From: Azonexaceae bacterium
GTDB lineage: Bacteria > Pseudomonadota > Gammaproteobacteria > Burkholderiales > Rhodocyclaceae
Assembly (NCBI GenBank): GCA_009469675.1
Contig: SSSZ01000079.1
Span: 1 to 46,139 of the forward strand
DNA length: 46,139 nt
Direction: 5' to 3'
Shown here: positions 35,301 through 45,129 of the stretch, one piece after another
How positions within the stretch are numbered: the first letter of the stretch is position 1
Layout: each line of letters begins with the position of its first letter
The notes under the pieces: generated by a model
Told to the model about the DNA's origin: nothing
Databases searched by the model: none
Seen by the model: the letters and a program-made list of their open reading frames with translations, nothing else
Program-made: the position numbers and the translations under genes

Positions 35301-37021
35301 ACCTGCAGAATGCCGACCAGATCCAGATCAAGATGGCCCAGGGCGCCAAGCCCGGCGAAGGCGGCCAGCTGCCCGGCCACAAGGTCTCCGAGTACATCGG
35401 CTTCCTGCGCCACTCGGTGCCCGGGGTCGGCCTCATTTCGCCGCCGCCGCACCACGACATCTACTCCATCGAGGATCTGGCCCAGCTCATCCATGACCTG
35501 AAGAACGCCAATTCCCGCGCTTCCATCTCGGTCAAGCTGGTTTCCGAAGTCGGTGTCGGCACCGTCGCCGCCGGCGTCGCCAAGGCCAAGGCGGACCACG
35601 TCGTGATCGCCGGCTTCGACGGCGGCACTGGCGCTTCTCCCCAGTCGTCCATCAAGCACGCCGGCACGCCCTGGGAACTCGGTCTCGCCGAAACCCAGCA
35701 GACCCTGGTGCTCAACCGCCTGCGCAGCCGCATCCGCGTCCAGGTCGACGGCCAGATGAAGACCGGCCGCGACGTCGCCATCGGTGCGCTCCTCGGCGCC
35801 GACGAGTTCGGCTTCGCCACCGCGCCCCTGGTGGTCGAAGGCTGCATCATGATGCGCAAATGCCATCTCAACACCTGCCCGGTCGGCGTCGCGACGCAAG
35901 ACCCGGTGCTGCGCCGCCGCTTCACCGGCCAGCCCGAGCACGTGGTGAACTACTTCTTCTTCGTCGCCGAGGAAGTCCGCGAAATCATGGCCATGCTCGG
36001 CATCCGCAAGTTCGACGACCTGATCGGCCGCGCCGACCTCCTCGATATGCGCCCCGGTATCGAACACTGGAAGGCCAAGGGCCTCGACTTCAGCAGGATC
36101 TTCTACCAGCCCGACGTCCCGGCGAACGAACCCCGGCACCAGGTCGAGGAACAGGACCACGGCCTCGCCAAGGCCCTCGACCACAAGCTCGTCGAACAGG
36201 CCAAACCGGCGCTGGAAAAGGGTCAGAAGGTCCAGATCGAGATGTCCATCATCAACGTCAACCGCACGGCTGGCACCATGCTTTCGGGCGAAGTCGCTCG
36301 CCGCTACGGCCACGCCGGCCTGCCTGACGACACCATCCACGTCAAGCTCACCGGCACCGCCGGCCAGAGTTTCGGCGCCTTCCTCGCCAAGGGCGTCACC
36401 CTGGAACTCACCGGCGAAGGTAACGACTACGTCGGCAAAGGCCTTTCGGGCGGGCGCATCATCATCCGGCCGAGCGCCGATTTCCGCGGCAACCCGCTAG
36501 AAAACATCATCGTCGGCAACACCGTCATGTACGGCGCCATCGCCGGCGAGGCCTTCTTCTCCGGCGTCGGCGGCGAACGCTTCTGCGTGCGCAATTCCGG
36601 CGGCACGGCGGTGGCCGAGGGGGTCGGTGACCACGGCTGCGAATACATGACCGGCGGCACTGTCGTCGTGCTGGGCATGACCGGCCGCAACTTCGCCGCC
36701 GGCATGTCGGGCGGCATCGCCTACGTGCTCGACGAAGACGGGAGCTTCAAGAACCGCTGCAACCTGGCTCAGGTCGCCCTGGAAAAGGTGCTGGCGGCCG
36801 GCCGCCAGCCCGCCAACGAGCCGCGCCACCGCGGCCTGGCCGACGAAGACCAGCTCAAGGATCTCGTCACCCGCCACGCCGAATACACCGGCAGCGCCCG
36901 CGCCAAGGCCATCCTCGCCAACTGGGACGCCTACCGCGAGAAGTTCGTCAAAGTCTATCCCCACGAGTACAAGCGGGCGCTCACCGAGCTCGCCGCCGCT
37001 GCCCAGAAGGAGGCCGCATAA
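32387..37021 (+). CDS. gltB: Glutamate synthase (NADPH) large subunit
   Basis: Large subunit of GOGAT, which transfers the glutamine amide to 2-oxoglutarate. The 1544-residue product begins with a 20-residue propeptide ending NEHDA; Cys 21 (CGVGF) becomes the N-terminal glutaminase nucleophile after processing. The amidotransferase domain is followed by a central domain and the FMN-binding synthase domain ([25 protein letters not shown]). A 3Fe-4S cluster motif is seen in [13 protein letters not shown]. The C-terminal beta-helix domain ([16 protein letters not shown]) follows. ATG 32387 is chosen because it begins the conserved propeptide; the open frame starts inside aroB. The stop abuts the gltD ATG. 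Confidence 0.97.
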   Translation: MEPAVPERQGLYDPANEHDACGVGFVAHVKGQKSHGIVEQGLLILKNLDHRGAVGADPLQGDGAGILIQIPDQFYREEMARQGVVLPPAGEYGVGMVFLPQEAASRHACVEEIERSIKAEGQVLLGWRDVPTNGEMPMSPTVRAKEPVIRQVFVGRGPDIFVTDALERKLYIIRRRSANAIKSLKLKHGQEFYVPSFSARTVNYKGLLLADQVGVYYLDLQDKRTVSALALVHQRFSTNTFPTWDLAHPFRMIAHNGEINTLRGNVNWFKAREQAISSPILGADLQKVWPLHYPGQSDSASFDNSLELLVMGGYSLAHAMMLMIPEAWEKHTLMDENRRAFYEYHAAMMEPWDGPAAVAFTDGRQIGATLDRNGLRPARYLVTDDDLVVMASESGVLPIPEKKIVKKWRLQPGKMFLIDMEQGRIIDDKELKDSLAKSKPYREWIEKIRIKLDAVPAAEEKTEAAPASLLDRQQAFGYTQEDIKVILEPMVQNGEEATGSMGTDSALPVLSDKSKTLYAYFKQLFAQVTNPPIDPIREELVMSLVSFVGPKPNLLDITDINPPIRLEVSQPVLTAADMEKLRHIQKYTGGKFRSFELDICYPVAWGQAGVEARLASLAADAEDAVRSGANILIVSDRKVDADHVAIPALLATSAIHQHLVKKGLRTSTGLVVETGSAREVHHFALLGGYGAEAVHPYLALETIESFAKGDAEKAEKFVKNFVKAIGKGLMKVMSKMGISTYMSYTGAQIFEAIGLQKDFVEKYFTGTPSNVEGIGVFEVAEEAIRLHRAAFSDDPVLATMLDAGGEYAYRIRGEEHLWTPDSIAKLQHATRSGKADTYKEYAKLINDQTKRHLTLRGLFEFKPQGAPIPLDEVEPAKEIVKRFATGAMSLGSISTEAHTTLAIAMNRIGGKSNTGEGGEDAKRFAPVKGGALLSDIVGKSRIERDIELKDGDSLRSAIKQVASGRFGVTTEYLQNADQIQIKMAQGAKPGEGGQLPGHKVSEYIGFLRHSVPGVGLISPPPHHDIYSIEDLAQLIHDLKNANSRASISVKLVSEVGVGTVAAGVAKAKADHVVIAGFDGGTGASPQSSIKHAGTPWELGLAETQQTLVLNRLRSRIRVQVDGQMKTGRDVAIGALLGADEFGFATAPLVVEGCIMMRKCHLNTCPVGVATQDPVLRRRFTGQPEHVVNYFFFVAEEVREIMAMLGIRKFDDLIGRADLLDMRPGIEHWKAKGLDFSRIFYQPDVPANEPRHQVEEQDHGLAKALDHKLVEQAKPALEKGQKVQIEMSIINVNRTAGTMLSGEVARRYGHAGLPDDTIHVKLTGTAGQSFGAFLAKGVTLELTGEGNDYVGKGLSGGRIIIRPSADFRGNPLENIIVGNTVMYGAIAGEAFFSGVGGERFCVRNSGGTAVAEGVGDHGCEYMTGGTVVVLGMTGRNFAAGMSGGIAYVLDEDGSFKNRCNLAQVALEKVLAAGRQPANEPRHRGLADEDQLKDLVTRHAEYTGSARAKAILANWDAYREKFVKVYPHEYKRALTELAAAAQKEAA

Positions 37022-38487
37022 TGGGAAAGCCCACCGGATTCCTGGAGTTTGAACGTCTGTCCGAGGCCTACGATCCCGTCGAGCACCGTCTCAAGCACTA
37101 CAAGGAGTTTGTTCACACCCTTTCCGACGACAACGCCAAGGTTCAGGGCGCCCGCTGCATGGATTGCGGCATCCCGTTCTGCAACAACGGCTGTCCCGTG
37201 AATAACATCATTCCGGACTGGAACGACCTGGTTTTCCGCGGCGCCTGGAAGCAGGCCCTGGAAGTGCTGCACTCGACCAACAACTTCCCCGATTTCACCG
37301 GCCGCATCTGCCCGGCTCCCTGCGAGGCTGCCTGCACCCTGGGCATCAACGCCGAGCCGGTGGGCATCAAGTCGATCGAACACTTCATCATCGACAAAGG
37401 TTGGGAAAACGGTTGGGTCGTGCCGCAACCGCCCCAGTCCAAGACAGGCAAGAAGGTCGCCGTCGTCGGCTCCGGCCCGGCGGGCCTGGCCGCCGCCCAG
37501 CAGCTGGCCCGGGCCGGCCACGCCGTCACCGTCTTCGAGAAGAACGCCCGCATCGGCGGCCTTCTGGCCTACGGCATCCCCGACTTCAAGCTGGAAAAGA
37601 CCGTCGTCGACCGCCGCGTCGCCCAGATGGAAGCCGAAGGCGTCACCTTCAAAACCAAGGCCATCGTCGGCAGCAAGGATCTCCCCGCCGGCATCATCAA
37701 TGACGCCGCCGAAGTGGTGAGCGCCGAGCAGCTGGACAAGGACTTCGACGCCGTCGTCCTCGCCGCCGGTTCCGAAGTGCCCCGCGACCTGCCGATCCCC
37801 GGCCGCGCACTCAAGGGCATCTACGCCGCCCTCGAATTCCTCATTCCGCAGAACAAGGAAGTGGCCGGCGGCAAGCCCAACCCGATCAACGTCAAGGGGA
37901 AACACGTCGTCGTCATCGGCGGCGGCGACACGGGTTCCGACTGCGTCGGCACCTCCAACCGCCACGGCGCCGCCTCGGTCACCCAGTTCGAGTTGATGCC
38001 CATGCCGCCGGAGCAGGAAAACAAGGCACTGACCTGGCCCTACTGGCCCTACAAGCTGCGTACCTCGTCGTCCCACGACGAAGGTTGCAGCCGCGACTTC
38101 GCCGTTGCCACCAAGCAGTTCATCGACGACGGCAAGGGCAACGTCAAGGCGCTACAGGCCGTGCGCGTCGAATGGAAAGAAGGCAAGATGAGCGAAATCG
38201 CCGGCTCCGAGTTCGAACTGCCCTGCGACGCCGCCTTCCTGGCCATGGGTTTCACCAACCCGGTGGGCAGCCTCCTCGAAGCTTTCGGCGTCGACAAGGA
38301 TGCCCGTGGCAACGCCAAGGCCACTACCGACGGCGCCGGCTGCTACGCCACCAACGCGGCCAAGGTCTTTGCCGCCGGCGACGTGCGGCGGGGCCAGTCC
38401 CTCGTTGTCTGGGCGATCCGCGAAGGCCGCCAGTGCGCCCGGGAAGTCGATGCCTTCCTGATGGGGACGACGACGCTGCCCCGCTGA
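37021..38487 (+). CDS. gltD: Glutamate synthase (NADPH) small subunit
   Basis: Takes electrons from NADPH through FAD to the large subunit. The 488-residue product has N-terminal 4Fe-4S cysteines (46, 49, 54, 58 in [15 protein letters not shown], and 97, 101, 105 in [13 protein letters not shown]). The FAD dinucleotide fold is [15 protein letters not shown], the NADPH fold is [13 protein letters not shown], and the C-terminal FAD loop is [18 protein letters not shown]. It overlaps gltB by one base and is closed by a strong terminator. Confidence 0.97.
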   Translation: MGKPTGFLEFERLSEAYDPVEHRLKHYKEFVHTLSDDNAKVQGARCMDCGIPFCNNGCPVNNIIPDWNDLVFRGAWKQALEVLHSTNNFPDFTGRICPAPCEAACTLGINAEPVGIKSIEHFIIDKGWENGWVVPQPPQSKTGKKVAVVGSGPAGLAAAQQLARAGHAVTVFEKNARIGGLLAYGIPDFKLEKTVVDRRVAQMEAEGVTFKTKAIVGSKDLPAGIINDAAEVVSAEQLDKDFDAVVLAAGSEVPRDLPIPGRALKGIYAALEFLIPQNKEVAGGKPNPINVKGKHVVVIGGGDTGSDCVGTSNRHGAASVTQFELMPMPPEQENKALTWPYWPYKLRTSSSHDEGCSRDFAVATKQFIDDGKGNVKALQAVRVEWKEGKMSEIAGSEFELPCDAAFLAMGFTNPVGSLLEAFGVDKDARGNAKATTDGAGCYATNAAKVFAAGDVRRGQSLVVWAIREGRQCAREVDAFLMGTTTLPR

Positions 38488-38510
38488 TCGTCAACCCGCC
38501 GGTCGAACCC

Positions 38511-38549
38511 GACCCCGCCGGGCGTGCGCCCCGCGGGGTCTTGTTTTTT
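38511..38549 (+). terminator. Intrinsic terminator after gltD
   Basis: GACCCCGC (38511-38518) pairs with GCGGGGTC (38533-38540), and an inner GGGCG-CGCCC stem extends it. TTGTTTTTT follows (38541-38549). It ends the gltBD operon. Confidence 0.92.
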
Positions 38550-38604
38550 CGACAGGGCGGGCCAATCGTGTGAAAATACCGCGATCCAAAATGGGGGAGA
38601 AAAA

Positions 38605-39342
38605 ATGTCGTCCGACTTGCAACCTGCATTCCAGGTGACCCCGCCCTCGGGCGCCCTCGACGGCCACATGTTTATTTTGCTTGCCATCATGGTGGTGGCC
38701 GGTATTCTCGGCGGCGCCGCCAACTACTTTCTCGCCGACCGCCAGGGCGACAGCGGCCGCCATGCCTGGATCAAATACCCGGTACTCGGTGTCGTGGCGG
38801 CGCTGACCGTCCCGCTGTTCCTCAACATGATCTCCAGCACCCTGCTCGAAGGCGCCCGCACCAAACCGGTGGATCTTTACGTCTTCTGCGGTTTTTGCCT
38901 GATCTACGTGGTCGCCTCCCGCCGCCTGTTCGAAAGCGTCGCCCTCAGGCTTCTCGGCCAGATGGACCAGATGAAGCGCGAAGTCGGTCAGTTGAAGCAA
39001 CAGCGCCTGGAGATGCCGGTTCCCCTGCCCAAGGAAGAGAAGCCGGCCCCGGCGACGGTCGAGGCCAAGCCCGAACTACGCGAATCGATCACCTACAACG
39101 ACGTCGAAATCCTCCGTGCCCTGGCGGAAGAAAGTTTTGTCTACGGCAACCTTGCCGCCCTGTGCGACAAGACCGGCCTGGGCCGGGAATTCGTCAGCCA
39201 ACGCCTGACCGTGCTTAAATCCTTCGGCGTCATCGAAACCCGCATCAACGAAAAGAACGTCCTCCACTGGTTTGTTTCCGCCCGCGGCAAGCAACTGCTC
39301 GGCGAAATCCTGGAAGGACAGGAAGAGAAAAAGACTGCCTGA
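38605..39342 (+). CDS. Three-TM membrane protein with cytoplasmic winged-helix domain (YEATS-associated type)
   Basis: A 245-residue membrane protein. Three TM segments are predicted at about 21-43, 57-76 and 90-106. A coiled coil (about 113-134) and a Pro/Glu/Lys linker (135-158) follow. A C-terminal winged-helix-like domain (about 160-235) has [19 protein letters not shown] and [23 protein letters not shown]. The TM part resembles the prokaryotic YEATS-associated 3-TM family, but I am matching from memory and there is no YEATS gene beside it. A membrane-tethered DNA-binding or signalling role is inference. ATG 38605 follows GGGGGAG; another ATG at 38591 is out of frame. Confidence 0.65.
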   Translation: MSSDLQPAFQVTPPSGALDGHMFILLAIMVVAGILGGAANYFLADRQGDSGRHAWIKYPVLGVVAALTVPLFLNMISSTLLEGARTKPVDLYVFCGFCLIYVVASRRLFESVALRLLGQMDQMKREVGQLKQQRLEMPVPLPKEEKPAPATVEAKPELRESITYNDVEILRALAEESFVYGNLAALCDKTGLGREFVSQRLTVLKSFGVIETRINEKNVLHWFVSARGKQLLGEILEGQEEKKTA

Positions 39343-39381
39343 CCACCCCGGCTGCGGCCGACTTCACCTGACATCCATCCC

Positions 39382-40740
39382 ATGAATATCGTCATCCTCG
39401 CGGCCGGCCAAGGCAAGCGCATGCATTCGAATTTGCCCAAAGTGCTCCACCCGGTGGCCGGCAAGGCCCTGGCCCAGCACGTCATCGACACCGCCCGCCA
39501 GTTGGGGCCGGAGAAAATCGTCGTCGTCTATGGCCACGGCGGCGAAGTCGTGAAAAGCACCCTGGCCGCCGACGACCTCGCCTGGACCAAGCAGGAACCG
39601 CAACTCGGCACCGGCCACGCTGTCATGCAGGCGGTGCCCGAACTGCCCTCGAGCGGCCAGACCCTGGTCCTCTACGGCGACGTTCCCCTGACCAAGGCGG
39701 CCACCCTCAAGCGCCTGCTCCAGGCCGGCAAGGACGGGCTGGCCATCCTCACCGTCGACCTGGCCGATCCCACGGGTTATGGGCGCATCGTCCGCGACGT
39801 CGACGGCAACGTGGTGCGCATCGTCGAGGAAAAAGACGCCAGCGTCGACGAGAAAGCCATCCGCGAGGTGAACACCGGCATCATGGCGATTCCGTCGGAG
39901 CGTCTCGCAGGGTGGCTGAAGGGCCTTTCCAACAACAACGCCCAGGGCGAGTACTACCTGACCGACATCGTCGCCCTGGCGGTGGCCGCCGGCCTCCCGG
40001 TCCGCACCGCCCAGCCCGACGGCGAATGGGAGGTGCTGGGGGTCAACAGCAAGGTCCAGCTTGCCGAACTCGAGCGCATCCACCAACGCAATATCGCCGA
40101 TGCCCTGCTCGTCCAGGGCGTGCGCCTCGCCGATCCCAACCGCCTCGACGTGCGCGGCGAACTGACCTGCGGGCGCGACGTGGCGATCGACGTGGGCTGC
40201 GTCTTCGAAGGCAAGGTGGAACTGGCCGAGGCCGTCGAAATCGGCCCCTATTGCGTCCTGAAGAATGTCAGCATTGCCGCCGGCACCCGGCTCGCCGCCT
40301 TTTGCCACCTGGACGATGCCGTCGTCGGACCGGACAACGTCATCGGCCCCTACGCCCGCCTGCGGCCGGGGACCAGACTCGGCCCCGAAGTGCACATCGG
40401 CAACTTCGTCGAGGTTAAGAACAGCACCCTCGCCGCCCAGTCCAAGGCCAACCACCTCGCCTACGTCGGCGACGCGGTGATCGGCCAGCGGGTCAACGTC
40501 GGGGCCGGCACCATCACCTGCAACTACGATGGCGCCAACAAGTGGAAGACCGTCATCGAGGATGACGTCTTTATCGGTTCCGACACCCAGCTCGTCGCCC
40601 CGGTAACGGTCGGCCGCGGCGCCACCCTGGGGGCCGGCACCACCCTGACCAAGGATGCGCCGCCGGATACCCTCACCGTCTCCCGCGCCCGTCAAGTCAG
40701 CATACCCGGCTGGAAACGACCGCAGAAAAACAAAAAGTAA
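39382..40740 (+). CDS. glmU: Bifunctional UDP-N-acetylglucosamine pyrophosphorylase / glucosamine-1-phosphate N-acetyltransferase
   Basis: Makes UDP-GlcNAc for peptidoglycan and lipid A. The 452-residue product has the N-terminal nucleotidyltransferase motif LAAGQGKRM with the catalytic Arg and Lys, QLGTGHAV, and YGDVPL. The C-terminal left-handed beta-helix has hexapeptide repeats, [26 protein letters not shown], and the GSDTQLVAP segment. Length is normal. Its stop overlaps the next ATG (TAATG, 40738-40742). Confidence 0.97.
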   Translation: MNIVILAAGQGKRMHSNLPKVLHPVAGKALAQHVIDTARQLGPEKIVVVYGHGGEVVKSTLAADDLAWTKQEPQLGTGHAVMQAVPELPSSGQTLVLYGDVPLTKAATLKRLLQAGKDGLAILTVDLADPTGYGRIVRDVDGNVVRIVEEKDASVDEKAIREVNTGIMAIPSERLAGWLKGLSNNNAQGEYYLTDIVALAVAAGLPVRTAQPDGEWEVLGVNSKVQLAELERIHQRNIADALLVQGVRLADPNRLDVRGELTCGRDVAIDVGCVFEGKVELAEAVEIGPYCVLKNVSIAAGTRLAAFCHLDDAVVGPDNVIGPYARLRPGTRLGPEVHIGNFVEVKNSTLAAQSKANHLAYVGDAVIGQRVNVGAGTITCNYDGANKWKTVIEDDVFIGSDTQLVAPVTVGRGATLGAGTTLTKDAPPDTLTVSRARQVSIPGWKRPQKNKK

Positions 40741-41159
40741 TGGACATCTGGTTCGCCCTGTTTATCGCAGCCGTGGCCCTGGCTGCGGCTACGGGCTTTT
40801 CCCTCGCCCTGGTCGGCTATATCAACGTCATCCCCGCCGCCTTTGCCGCCGGCCGCAACTGGGTTCTGGCGGTCGCGGCCATCCCCTTGGCGGTGTTCGC
40901 CATTCCCGTCGGTGTGGTCTACATCCTGGCCCCCGTCGCCGATCTGATGGCGCCGGCCCCGCTGGCCCGCTGGCTTGCCGTCCCCGCTCTGGCCATCCAC
41001 GCCGTCGGCCTGATCCGCTTTCTCGCCGTCCATTGGCAGGGCAACGCCAAGACCGGCAAGCAACTGGGCGGCGGCCTGGCACTCACCGGCCTGGCCGCCG
41101 GCTTTCTCTACGGCGCTGGCCCGCTCTTCGCCGAGCGTATCGTGGCGAGCGTAAAATGA
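40740..41159 (+). CDS. Small integral membrane protein of unknown function
   Basis: A 139-residue hydrophobic protein with about four predicted TM segments (roughly 5-30, 40-65, 75-97 and 108-130) and short loops. No catalytic motif or known family is recognised. Its start overlaps the glmU stop by one base, so it is probably translated from the glmU message. Codon use is like its neighbours, which supports it being real. Confidence 0.6.
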   Translation: MDIWFALFIAAVALAAATGFSLALVGYINVIPAAFAAGRNWVLAVAAIPLAVFAIPVGVVYILAPVADLMAPAPLARWLAVPALAIHAVGLIRFLAVHWQGNAKTGKQLGGGLALTGLAAGFLYGAGPLFAERIVASVK

Positions 41160-41204
41160 AGCGCTGATCCGACCCGAATTCCAACAAAGCTCAGGGGAGC
41201 CAAC

Positions 41205-43268
41205 ATGCCCAAGTACACCACCGAGGCCATCCGTTCCGTCGCCCTCGTCGGCCACGGCGCCGTCGGCAAGACCAGTCTGGCCGAAGCGCTGCTCTTCGCC
41301 GCCGGCGCCATCCCCGCCAAGGGCAGCGTCGACAAGGGCAATACCGTCTGCGATTTCGACCCCCAGGAAAAGGAAGCGGGCCATTCGCTCAATTCCGCCC
41401 TGGTCAATTTCGCCCAGGAGAACACCCATGTCCACCTGGTCGATACCCCGGGCTATCCGGATTTCGCCGGTCAGGCCATCGCCGCCCTGGCCGGGGTCGA
41501 TACCGCCCTGGTGGTCATCAACGCCCAGACCGGTGTCGAGTTGATGACCGAACGCATGATGCGCTACGCCGGCGAACGCAAGCTCTGCCGCATGATCGTC
41601 ATCAACAAGATCGATGCCGAGAACCTCGACCTCCCCGGCCTGGTGGCCGACATCCGGGAGCGTTTCGGCAAGGCGTGCATGTTGCTCGATTTGCCAGCCC
41701 ACGGCGCCGCCGACGTGGTGGAAGTTCTCGAGCACGATGCCGGTGACGCCGACTTCGAGTCGGTGGCCGCCGCCCACCGCGCCCTTATCGACCAGATTGT
41801 CGAGGAAGACGAGGATCTTCTCGCCCAGTATCTGGAAGACGGCGCCGATCCCAGCGTCGCCGCCCTCCACGCTCCCTTCGAGAAGGCGCTGAGGGAAGGG
41901 CATCTGATCCCCATTCTCTTCGTTTCCGCCAAGACCGGAGCCGGCATCAAGGAACTGCTGCACGTCCTGGCCAGCCTCGCCCCCAACCCGGCGGAGGGCA
42001 ACCCGCCGCCGTTCTACAAGGGCGAACCCGGCGGGAGCGGCGACCGAAGCGCGGAAGCCTTCCATGCCGAGCCGGCGGCCGGCAAGCATGTCTTGGCTCA
42101 TGTCTTCAAGGTGGTGGCCGACCCCTACATGGGCAAGATCGGCATCTTCCGGGTGCACCAGGGCACGGTCAAAAAGGACATGCAGCTCTTTGTCGGCGAC
42201 GGCAAGCGCCCCTTCAAGGTCGCCCACCTCTACCAGTTGCAGGGCAAGGACACCGTCGAAGTGGACGAACTGCTGCCCGGCGACATCGGCGCCATCGCCA
42301 AGGTCGAGGAAATCGAGTTCGACTGCGTGCTGCACGATTCCCACGACGAGGACCACATCCACCTGGTGCCCCTCGAATTCCCACGGCCCATGGCCGGTCT
42401 CGCCGTCGAGACCAAAAAGAAGGGCGACGAGCAGCGTCTCTTCGACATCCTGGGCAAGCTCGCCATGGAAGACCCGACCTTCGTCGTCGAGCGCCACCCG
42501 ACGAGCAATGAGACGGTCATTCGCGGCCTCGGCGAAATTCACCTCAAGGCCAAGCTGGCCAAGATGGCCGGCCAGTACAAACTGGAAGTGGACACCGCGC
42601 CCCCCCAGATTCCCTACCGCGAAACCATCACCGCCCCGGCCGAGGCCATGCACCGCCACAAGAAGCAGAGCGGCGGCGCCGGCCAGTTCGGCGAGGTGCA
42701 CCTCAAGATCGAGCCCAAGGGCCGCGGCGAGGGCTTCGAATTCGTCGATGCCGTCAAGGGCGGGGTGATCCCCGGCGTCTTCATGCCGGCCGTGGAAAAG
42801 GGCGTGCGCCAGGCTCTCGAGGGCGGCGTCGTCGCCGGGTTCCCGGTGGAGGACTTGAAGGTCACGGTGTACGACGGCAAGACCCACGCCGTCGACGGCA
42901 AGGAAGTCGCCTTCGTCACCGCCGGCCGCAAGGCCGTCGTCGAGGCCATCCGCGCCGCCCGGCCCATCGTCCTGGAACCCATCGTCAACATTGAGATCGT
43001 GGTGCCCGAAGGCGCCATCGGCGATCTCACCGGCGACCTCTCCAGCCGCCGCGGCCACATCACTGGCACCGACGGCCGCGGCCACGGCCTGGCCGCCATC
43101 ACCGGCGAAGTGCCCCTGGCCGAACTCAACGACTATCAGTCGCGGCTCAAGTCCCTCACCGGCGGCCAGGGTAGCTACACCATCGAGTTCGCCCGCTACG
43201 CCGCCGTGCCACCCAACGTGCAGCAGCAGATGGCGAGCAAGTTCCAGCTGCACGAGGAAGACGAATAG
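41205..43268 (+). CDS. Elongation factor G paralogue (EF-G2-like translational GTPase)
   Basis: A 687-residue five-domain translational GTPase. G1 is GHGAVGKT (16-23), G3 is DTPGYPDF (80-87), G4 is NKID. Switch I is divergent: where canonical EF-G has RGITI, this has AGHSL (residues 58-62). Domain IV lies near residues 460-590 and the C-terminal EF-G fold ends with ARYAAVPP. The G-to-domain II linker (about 255-290) is Pro/Gly-rich and is encoded partly by an inverted repeat. Standard fusA usually lies in the str operon with rpsG and tuf, which is not here. Related EF-G2 proteins differ in GTPase activity; function here is unknown. A GNRA-type terminator follows. Confidence 0.88.
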   Translation: MPKYTTEAIRSVALVGHGAVGKTSLAEALLFAAGAIPAKGSVDKGNTVCDFDPQEKEAGHSLNSALVNFAQENTHVHLVDTPGYPDFAGQAIAALAGVDTALVVINAQTGVELMTERMMRYAGERKLCRMIVINKIDAENLDLPGLVADIRERFGKACMLLDLPAHGAADVVEVLEHDAGDADFESVAAAHRALIDQIVEEDEDLLAQYLEDGADPSVAALHAPFEKALREGHLIPILFVSAKTGAGIKELLHVLASLAPNPAEGNPPPFYKGEPGGSGDRSAEAFHAEPAAGKHVLAHVFKVVADPYMGKIGIFRVHQGTVKKDMQLFVGDGKRPFKVAHLYQLQGKDTVEVDELLPGDIGAIAKVEEIEFDCVLHDSHDEDHIHLVPLEFPRPMAGLAVETKKKGDEQRLFDILGKLAMEDPTFVVERHPTSNETVIRGLGEIHLKAKLAKMAGQYKLEVDTAPPQIPYRETITAPAEAMHRHKKQSGGAGQFGEVHLKIEPKGRGEGFEFVDAVKGGVIPGVFMPAVEKGVRQALEGGVVAGFPVEDLKVTVYDGKTHAVDGKEVAFVTAGRKAVVEAIRAARPIVLEPIVNIEIVVPEGAIGDLTGDLSSRRGHITGTDGRGHGLAAITGEVPLAELNDYQSRLKSLTGGQGSYTIEFARYAAVPPNVQQQMASKFQLHEEDE

Positions 43269-43294
43269 GCCGTCCTCACCGAGGCAGCATCGGA

Positions 43295-43317
43295 GGCCGG
43301 GGCGACCCGGCCTTTTT
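43295..43317 (+). terminator. Intrinsic terminator after the EF-G paralogue
   Basis: GGCCGGG (43295-43301) pairs with CCCGGCC (43306-43312) around GCGA, then TTTTT. It marks the end of the core-gene block before the accessory end of the window. Confidence 0.9.
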
Positions 43318-43335
43318 CATGGGTGATTAGCTGGC

Positions 43336-43363
43336 GCCGAGGCGGGCGGTGCACCCGCTCGGC
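43336..43363. repeat. Imperfect hairpin upstream of fic
   Basis: GCCGAG (43336-43341) pairs with CTCGGC (43358-43363), with an inner CGGG/CCCG stem. No T-run follows. It could be a repeat element, but only one copy is seen in the window. The rest of the 279-base gap to fic (43269-43547) holds the terminator and the fic control region. Confidence 0.4.
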
Positions 43364-43453
43364 CCTACCCTCACGGAAGTCGACGGCCCTGCGGACCTTG
43401 TGGAGGCATCCGACCCAAGCACACCCTTCGCAAAAAATGTATCCGTTTCCGGA

Positions 43454-43550
43454 CATTTTGTTCGACAACGGTTGCTATAATTCGTGTATAAATTGCCATA
43501 AATCATGAGGTTATAGCAGGCAAACGAAGGACATTTTTCAGGACAAAATG
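43454..43550. promoter_or_regulatory. Nested inverted repeats around the fic promoter and start codon
   Basis: CATTTTGT (43454-43461) is inverted as ACAAAATG (43543-43550), whose last three bases are the fic ATG. Inside it, TGCTATAA (43473-43480) is inverted as TTATAGCA (43511-43518). TATAAT at 43476-43481 is a perfect -10 within the left inner arm, but no good -35 accompanies it at 17 bases. GGACATTTT also occurs twice directly (43451 and 43529). This looks like a repressor-controlled promoter, though the regulator is not known. Confidence 0.5.
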
Positions 43551-44744
43551 GCGCCCATAACCTTCCAGAGTCTGACCCGGCGGGTCGATACCGATCGCTT
43601 CGGCCCCTTCGCCTTCCAGTTCGGCGTTGTCGGAGCGGATGTCGAACTTGCGCTCCTGCGGGTCGAGGATGCCCACCAGCGCTTTGTCGCTTCCCCGTTG
43701 TCCCAGGTAGCCAACCGCCTGGAGCAGGAGGTCGTGGTCAGCAGCGTGTTCGGCACCAATACCATCGAGGGCGGCACGCTGACCGAGGACGAAACCGCCA
43801 GCGCCCTGGCCCTGGACCCTGCCCAGGTGCAGGAGGTCGAGCAGCAACGGGCGGTCAACATCAAGGCGGCTTACGAGCTTTCGCAACGCGCCGCGGCCAC
43901 GCCGGGCTGGGCGCTGAGTACGCCCTTTATCATCGACCTGCATCGGCTGATCACCCACAAGCTTCCCCACCCGGATAACCGGCCCGGCCAACTGCGCGAC
44001 AACCCGAAGGGACGCATCACCACGGTCGGCGATGCCGCCCACGGCGGCCGCTACAAGCCGCCGCAATACGGCCAGGACATCGAGCGTCTGCTCGAAGCCC
44101 TGATCGGCTGGCATGGGGAGATGGAGGCGGCCGGCGTACCCGCCCTGATCCGGGCGCCGCTGGTGCATCTGTATTACGAGATGATCCACCCCTTCTGGGA
44201 TGGCAACGGCCGCGTCGGCCGCGTCATCGAGGCCACGCTGCTCCAGGCCGCCGGCTATCGCTACGCCCCCTTCGCGCTGGCCCGCTACTACCTCGCCAAC
44301 ATCGACGCCTACTTCACGCTCTTCAATACCTGCCGCAAGTCAGCGGAGAAAAAACACACGGCGCCCAACCAGGCCTTCGTCGACTTCCACCTCGAAGGCA
44401 TGCGCCAGACCATCAACGGGCTGCATGACCGCGTCAATCGCCTGGTCGGCATGCTGCTCTTCGAAAGCACCATCCGCCGCGCCCTGGACAGCCGGCAGAT
44501 CAACGTGCGGCAGTACACCATCCTTTCCCACCTGCTCGACCGCGGACGGCCGCTGCCGCTCGACGAGCTGCGCCACGCGCCCTGGTACTGGAGCCTCTAC
44601 CTCAAGCTCAACGACAAGACCCGCCAGCGCGACCTGCACCGCCTGCGCGAAACCGGCCTCGCCCATCTCGATACCGACAATGCGCTGTGGCCGGGGTTTG
44701 TCACGCCAACGAGCTTGAAGCCGTTGGGCAGGAAAGAGGCGTGA
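43548..44744 (+). CDS. Fic-family protein, class II (N-terminal inhibitory helix)
   Basis: A 398-residue Fic enzyme, expected to transfer AMP from ATP to Ser/Thr/Tyr of a target protein. The catalytic motif HPFWDGNGRVGR is intact (His 214, start of motif). The auto-inhibitory motif (S/T)xxxE(G/N) is present as TNTIEG (70-75), so the protein is likely kept inactive by its own N-terminal helix. The C-terminal part (about 290-398) looks like a winged-helix domain. No separate antitoxin gene is next to it. It lies at the boundary between the conserved block and the accessory end, and a promoter region rich in inverted repeats precedes it. The target is unknown. Confidence 0.88.
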   Translation: MAPITFQSLTRRVDTDRFGPFAFQFGVVGADVELALLRVEDAHQRFVASPLSQVANRLEQEVVVSSVFGTNTIEGGTLTEDETASALALDPAQVQEVEQQRAVNIKAAYELSQRAAATPGWALSTPFIIDLHRLITHKLPHPDNRPGQLRDNPKGRITTVGDAAHGGRYKPPQYGQDIERLLEALIGWHGEMEAAGVPALIRAPLVHLYYEMIHPFWDGNGRVGRVIEATLLQAAGYRYAPFALARYYLANIDAYFTLFNTCRKSAEKKHTAPNQAFVDFHLEGMRQTINGLHDRVNRLVGMLLFESTIRRALDSRQINVRQYTILSHLLDRGRPLPLDELRHAPWYWSLYLKLNDKTRQRDLHRLRETGLAHLDTDNALWPGFVTPTSLKPLGRKEA

Positions 44745-44838
44745 GGGGCGGACGTTCGATTTGGGCGCCCTCAAGGCTGAAATTAGAGGCCGGGGCCGTG
44801 TTGCAACGAGTTGGTTTCCATGAGCGACGACTGCGTGT

Positions 44839-45129
44839 TTGCAAGACCTGACCCCGTCTTGCGCGCTGACTGATGAAGACTTGGAGGACTTCGTACGCGA
44901 TGAGGTAAAGCGACAGACCGCCGATCGTCGTAAGTTGTCAGGCGCCGCGGTTGTTACCAACGCACAGGATACCGACCAAGCCCCAACGCCGGACAGGGTT
45001 CTGACAACTTTTGCGAGGACGGTGCGCCGTAGGCCAATGGCGCCGCCACCACTGACGATATTGCCGGAACAACCGAGCACGGAGCCTGCCAAGCGCGGTC
45101 GCCCTGCAAGAAAGCCGCCACCACTGTAA
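44839..45129 (+). pseudogene. Possible 5'-truncated gene remnant with an AT-hook-like tail
   Basis: An open frame of 96 codons beginning only with TTG and lacking a ribosome binding site. Its first codons coincide with a hairpin element. The first half is acidic and helical (LTDEDLEDFVRDEVKRQ); the end is basic and Pro-rich with KRGRPARKP, which resembles an AT-hook. It looks like the 3' part of a gene whose 5' end was lost, possibly when the hairpin element arrived. It may also be non-coding. No family is recognised. Confidence 0.3.
44841..44862. repeat. REP-like palindrome
   Basis: GCAAGAC (44841-44847) is inverted as GTCTTGC (44856-44862) around CTGACCCC. Similar short palindromes are often dispersed in betaproteobacterial genomes, but no second copy was seen in this window. 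Confidence 0.4.

Noticed and set aside
32345-36340. 1331-codon open frame on the minus strand opposite gltB
   Set aside because: GC-rich codon bias in gltB leaves the opposite frame open. The product is low-complexity and lies entirely over a well-supported gene.
40692-43253. 853-codon minus-strand frame opposite the EF-G paralogue
   Set aside because: Shadow of the EF-G paralogue, with no coherent domain.
43548-44744. Fic as part of a two-gene toxin-antitoxin pair
   Set aside because: No small antitoxin frame lies immediately upstream or downstream; the inhibitory motif is within the Fic protein itself.
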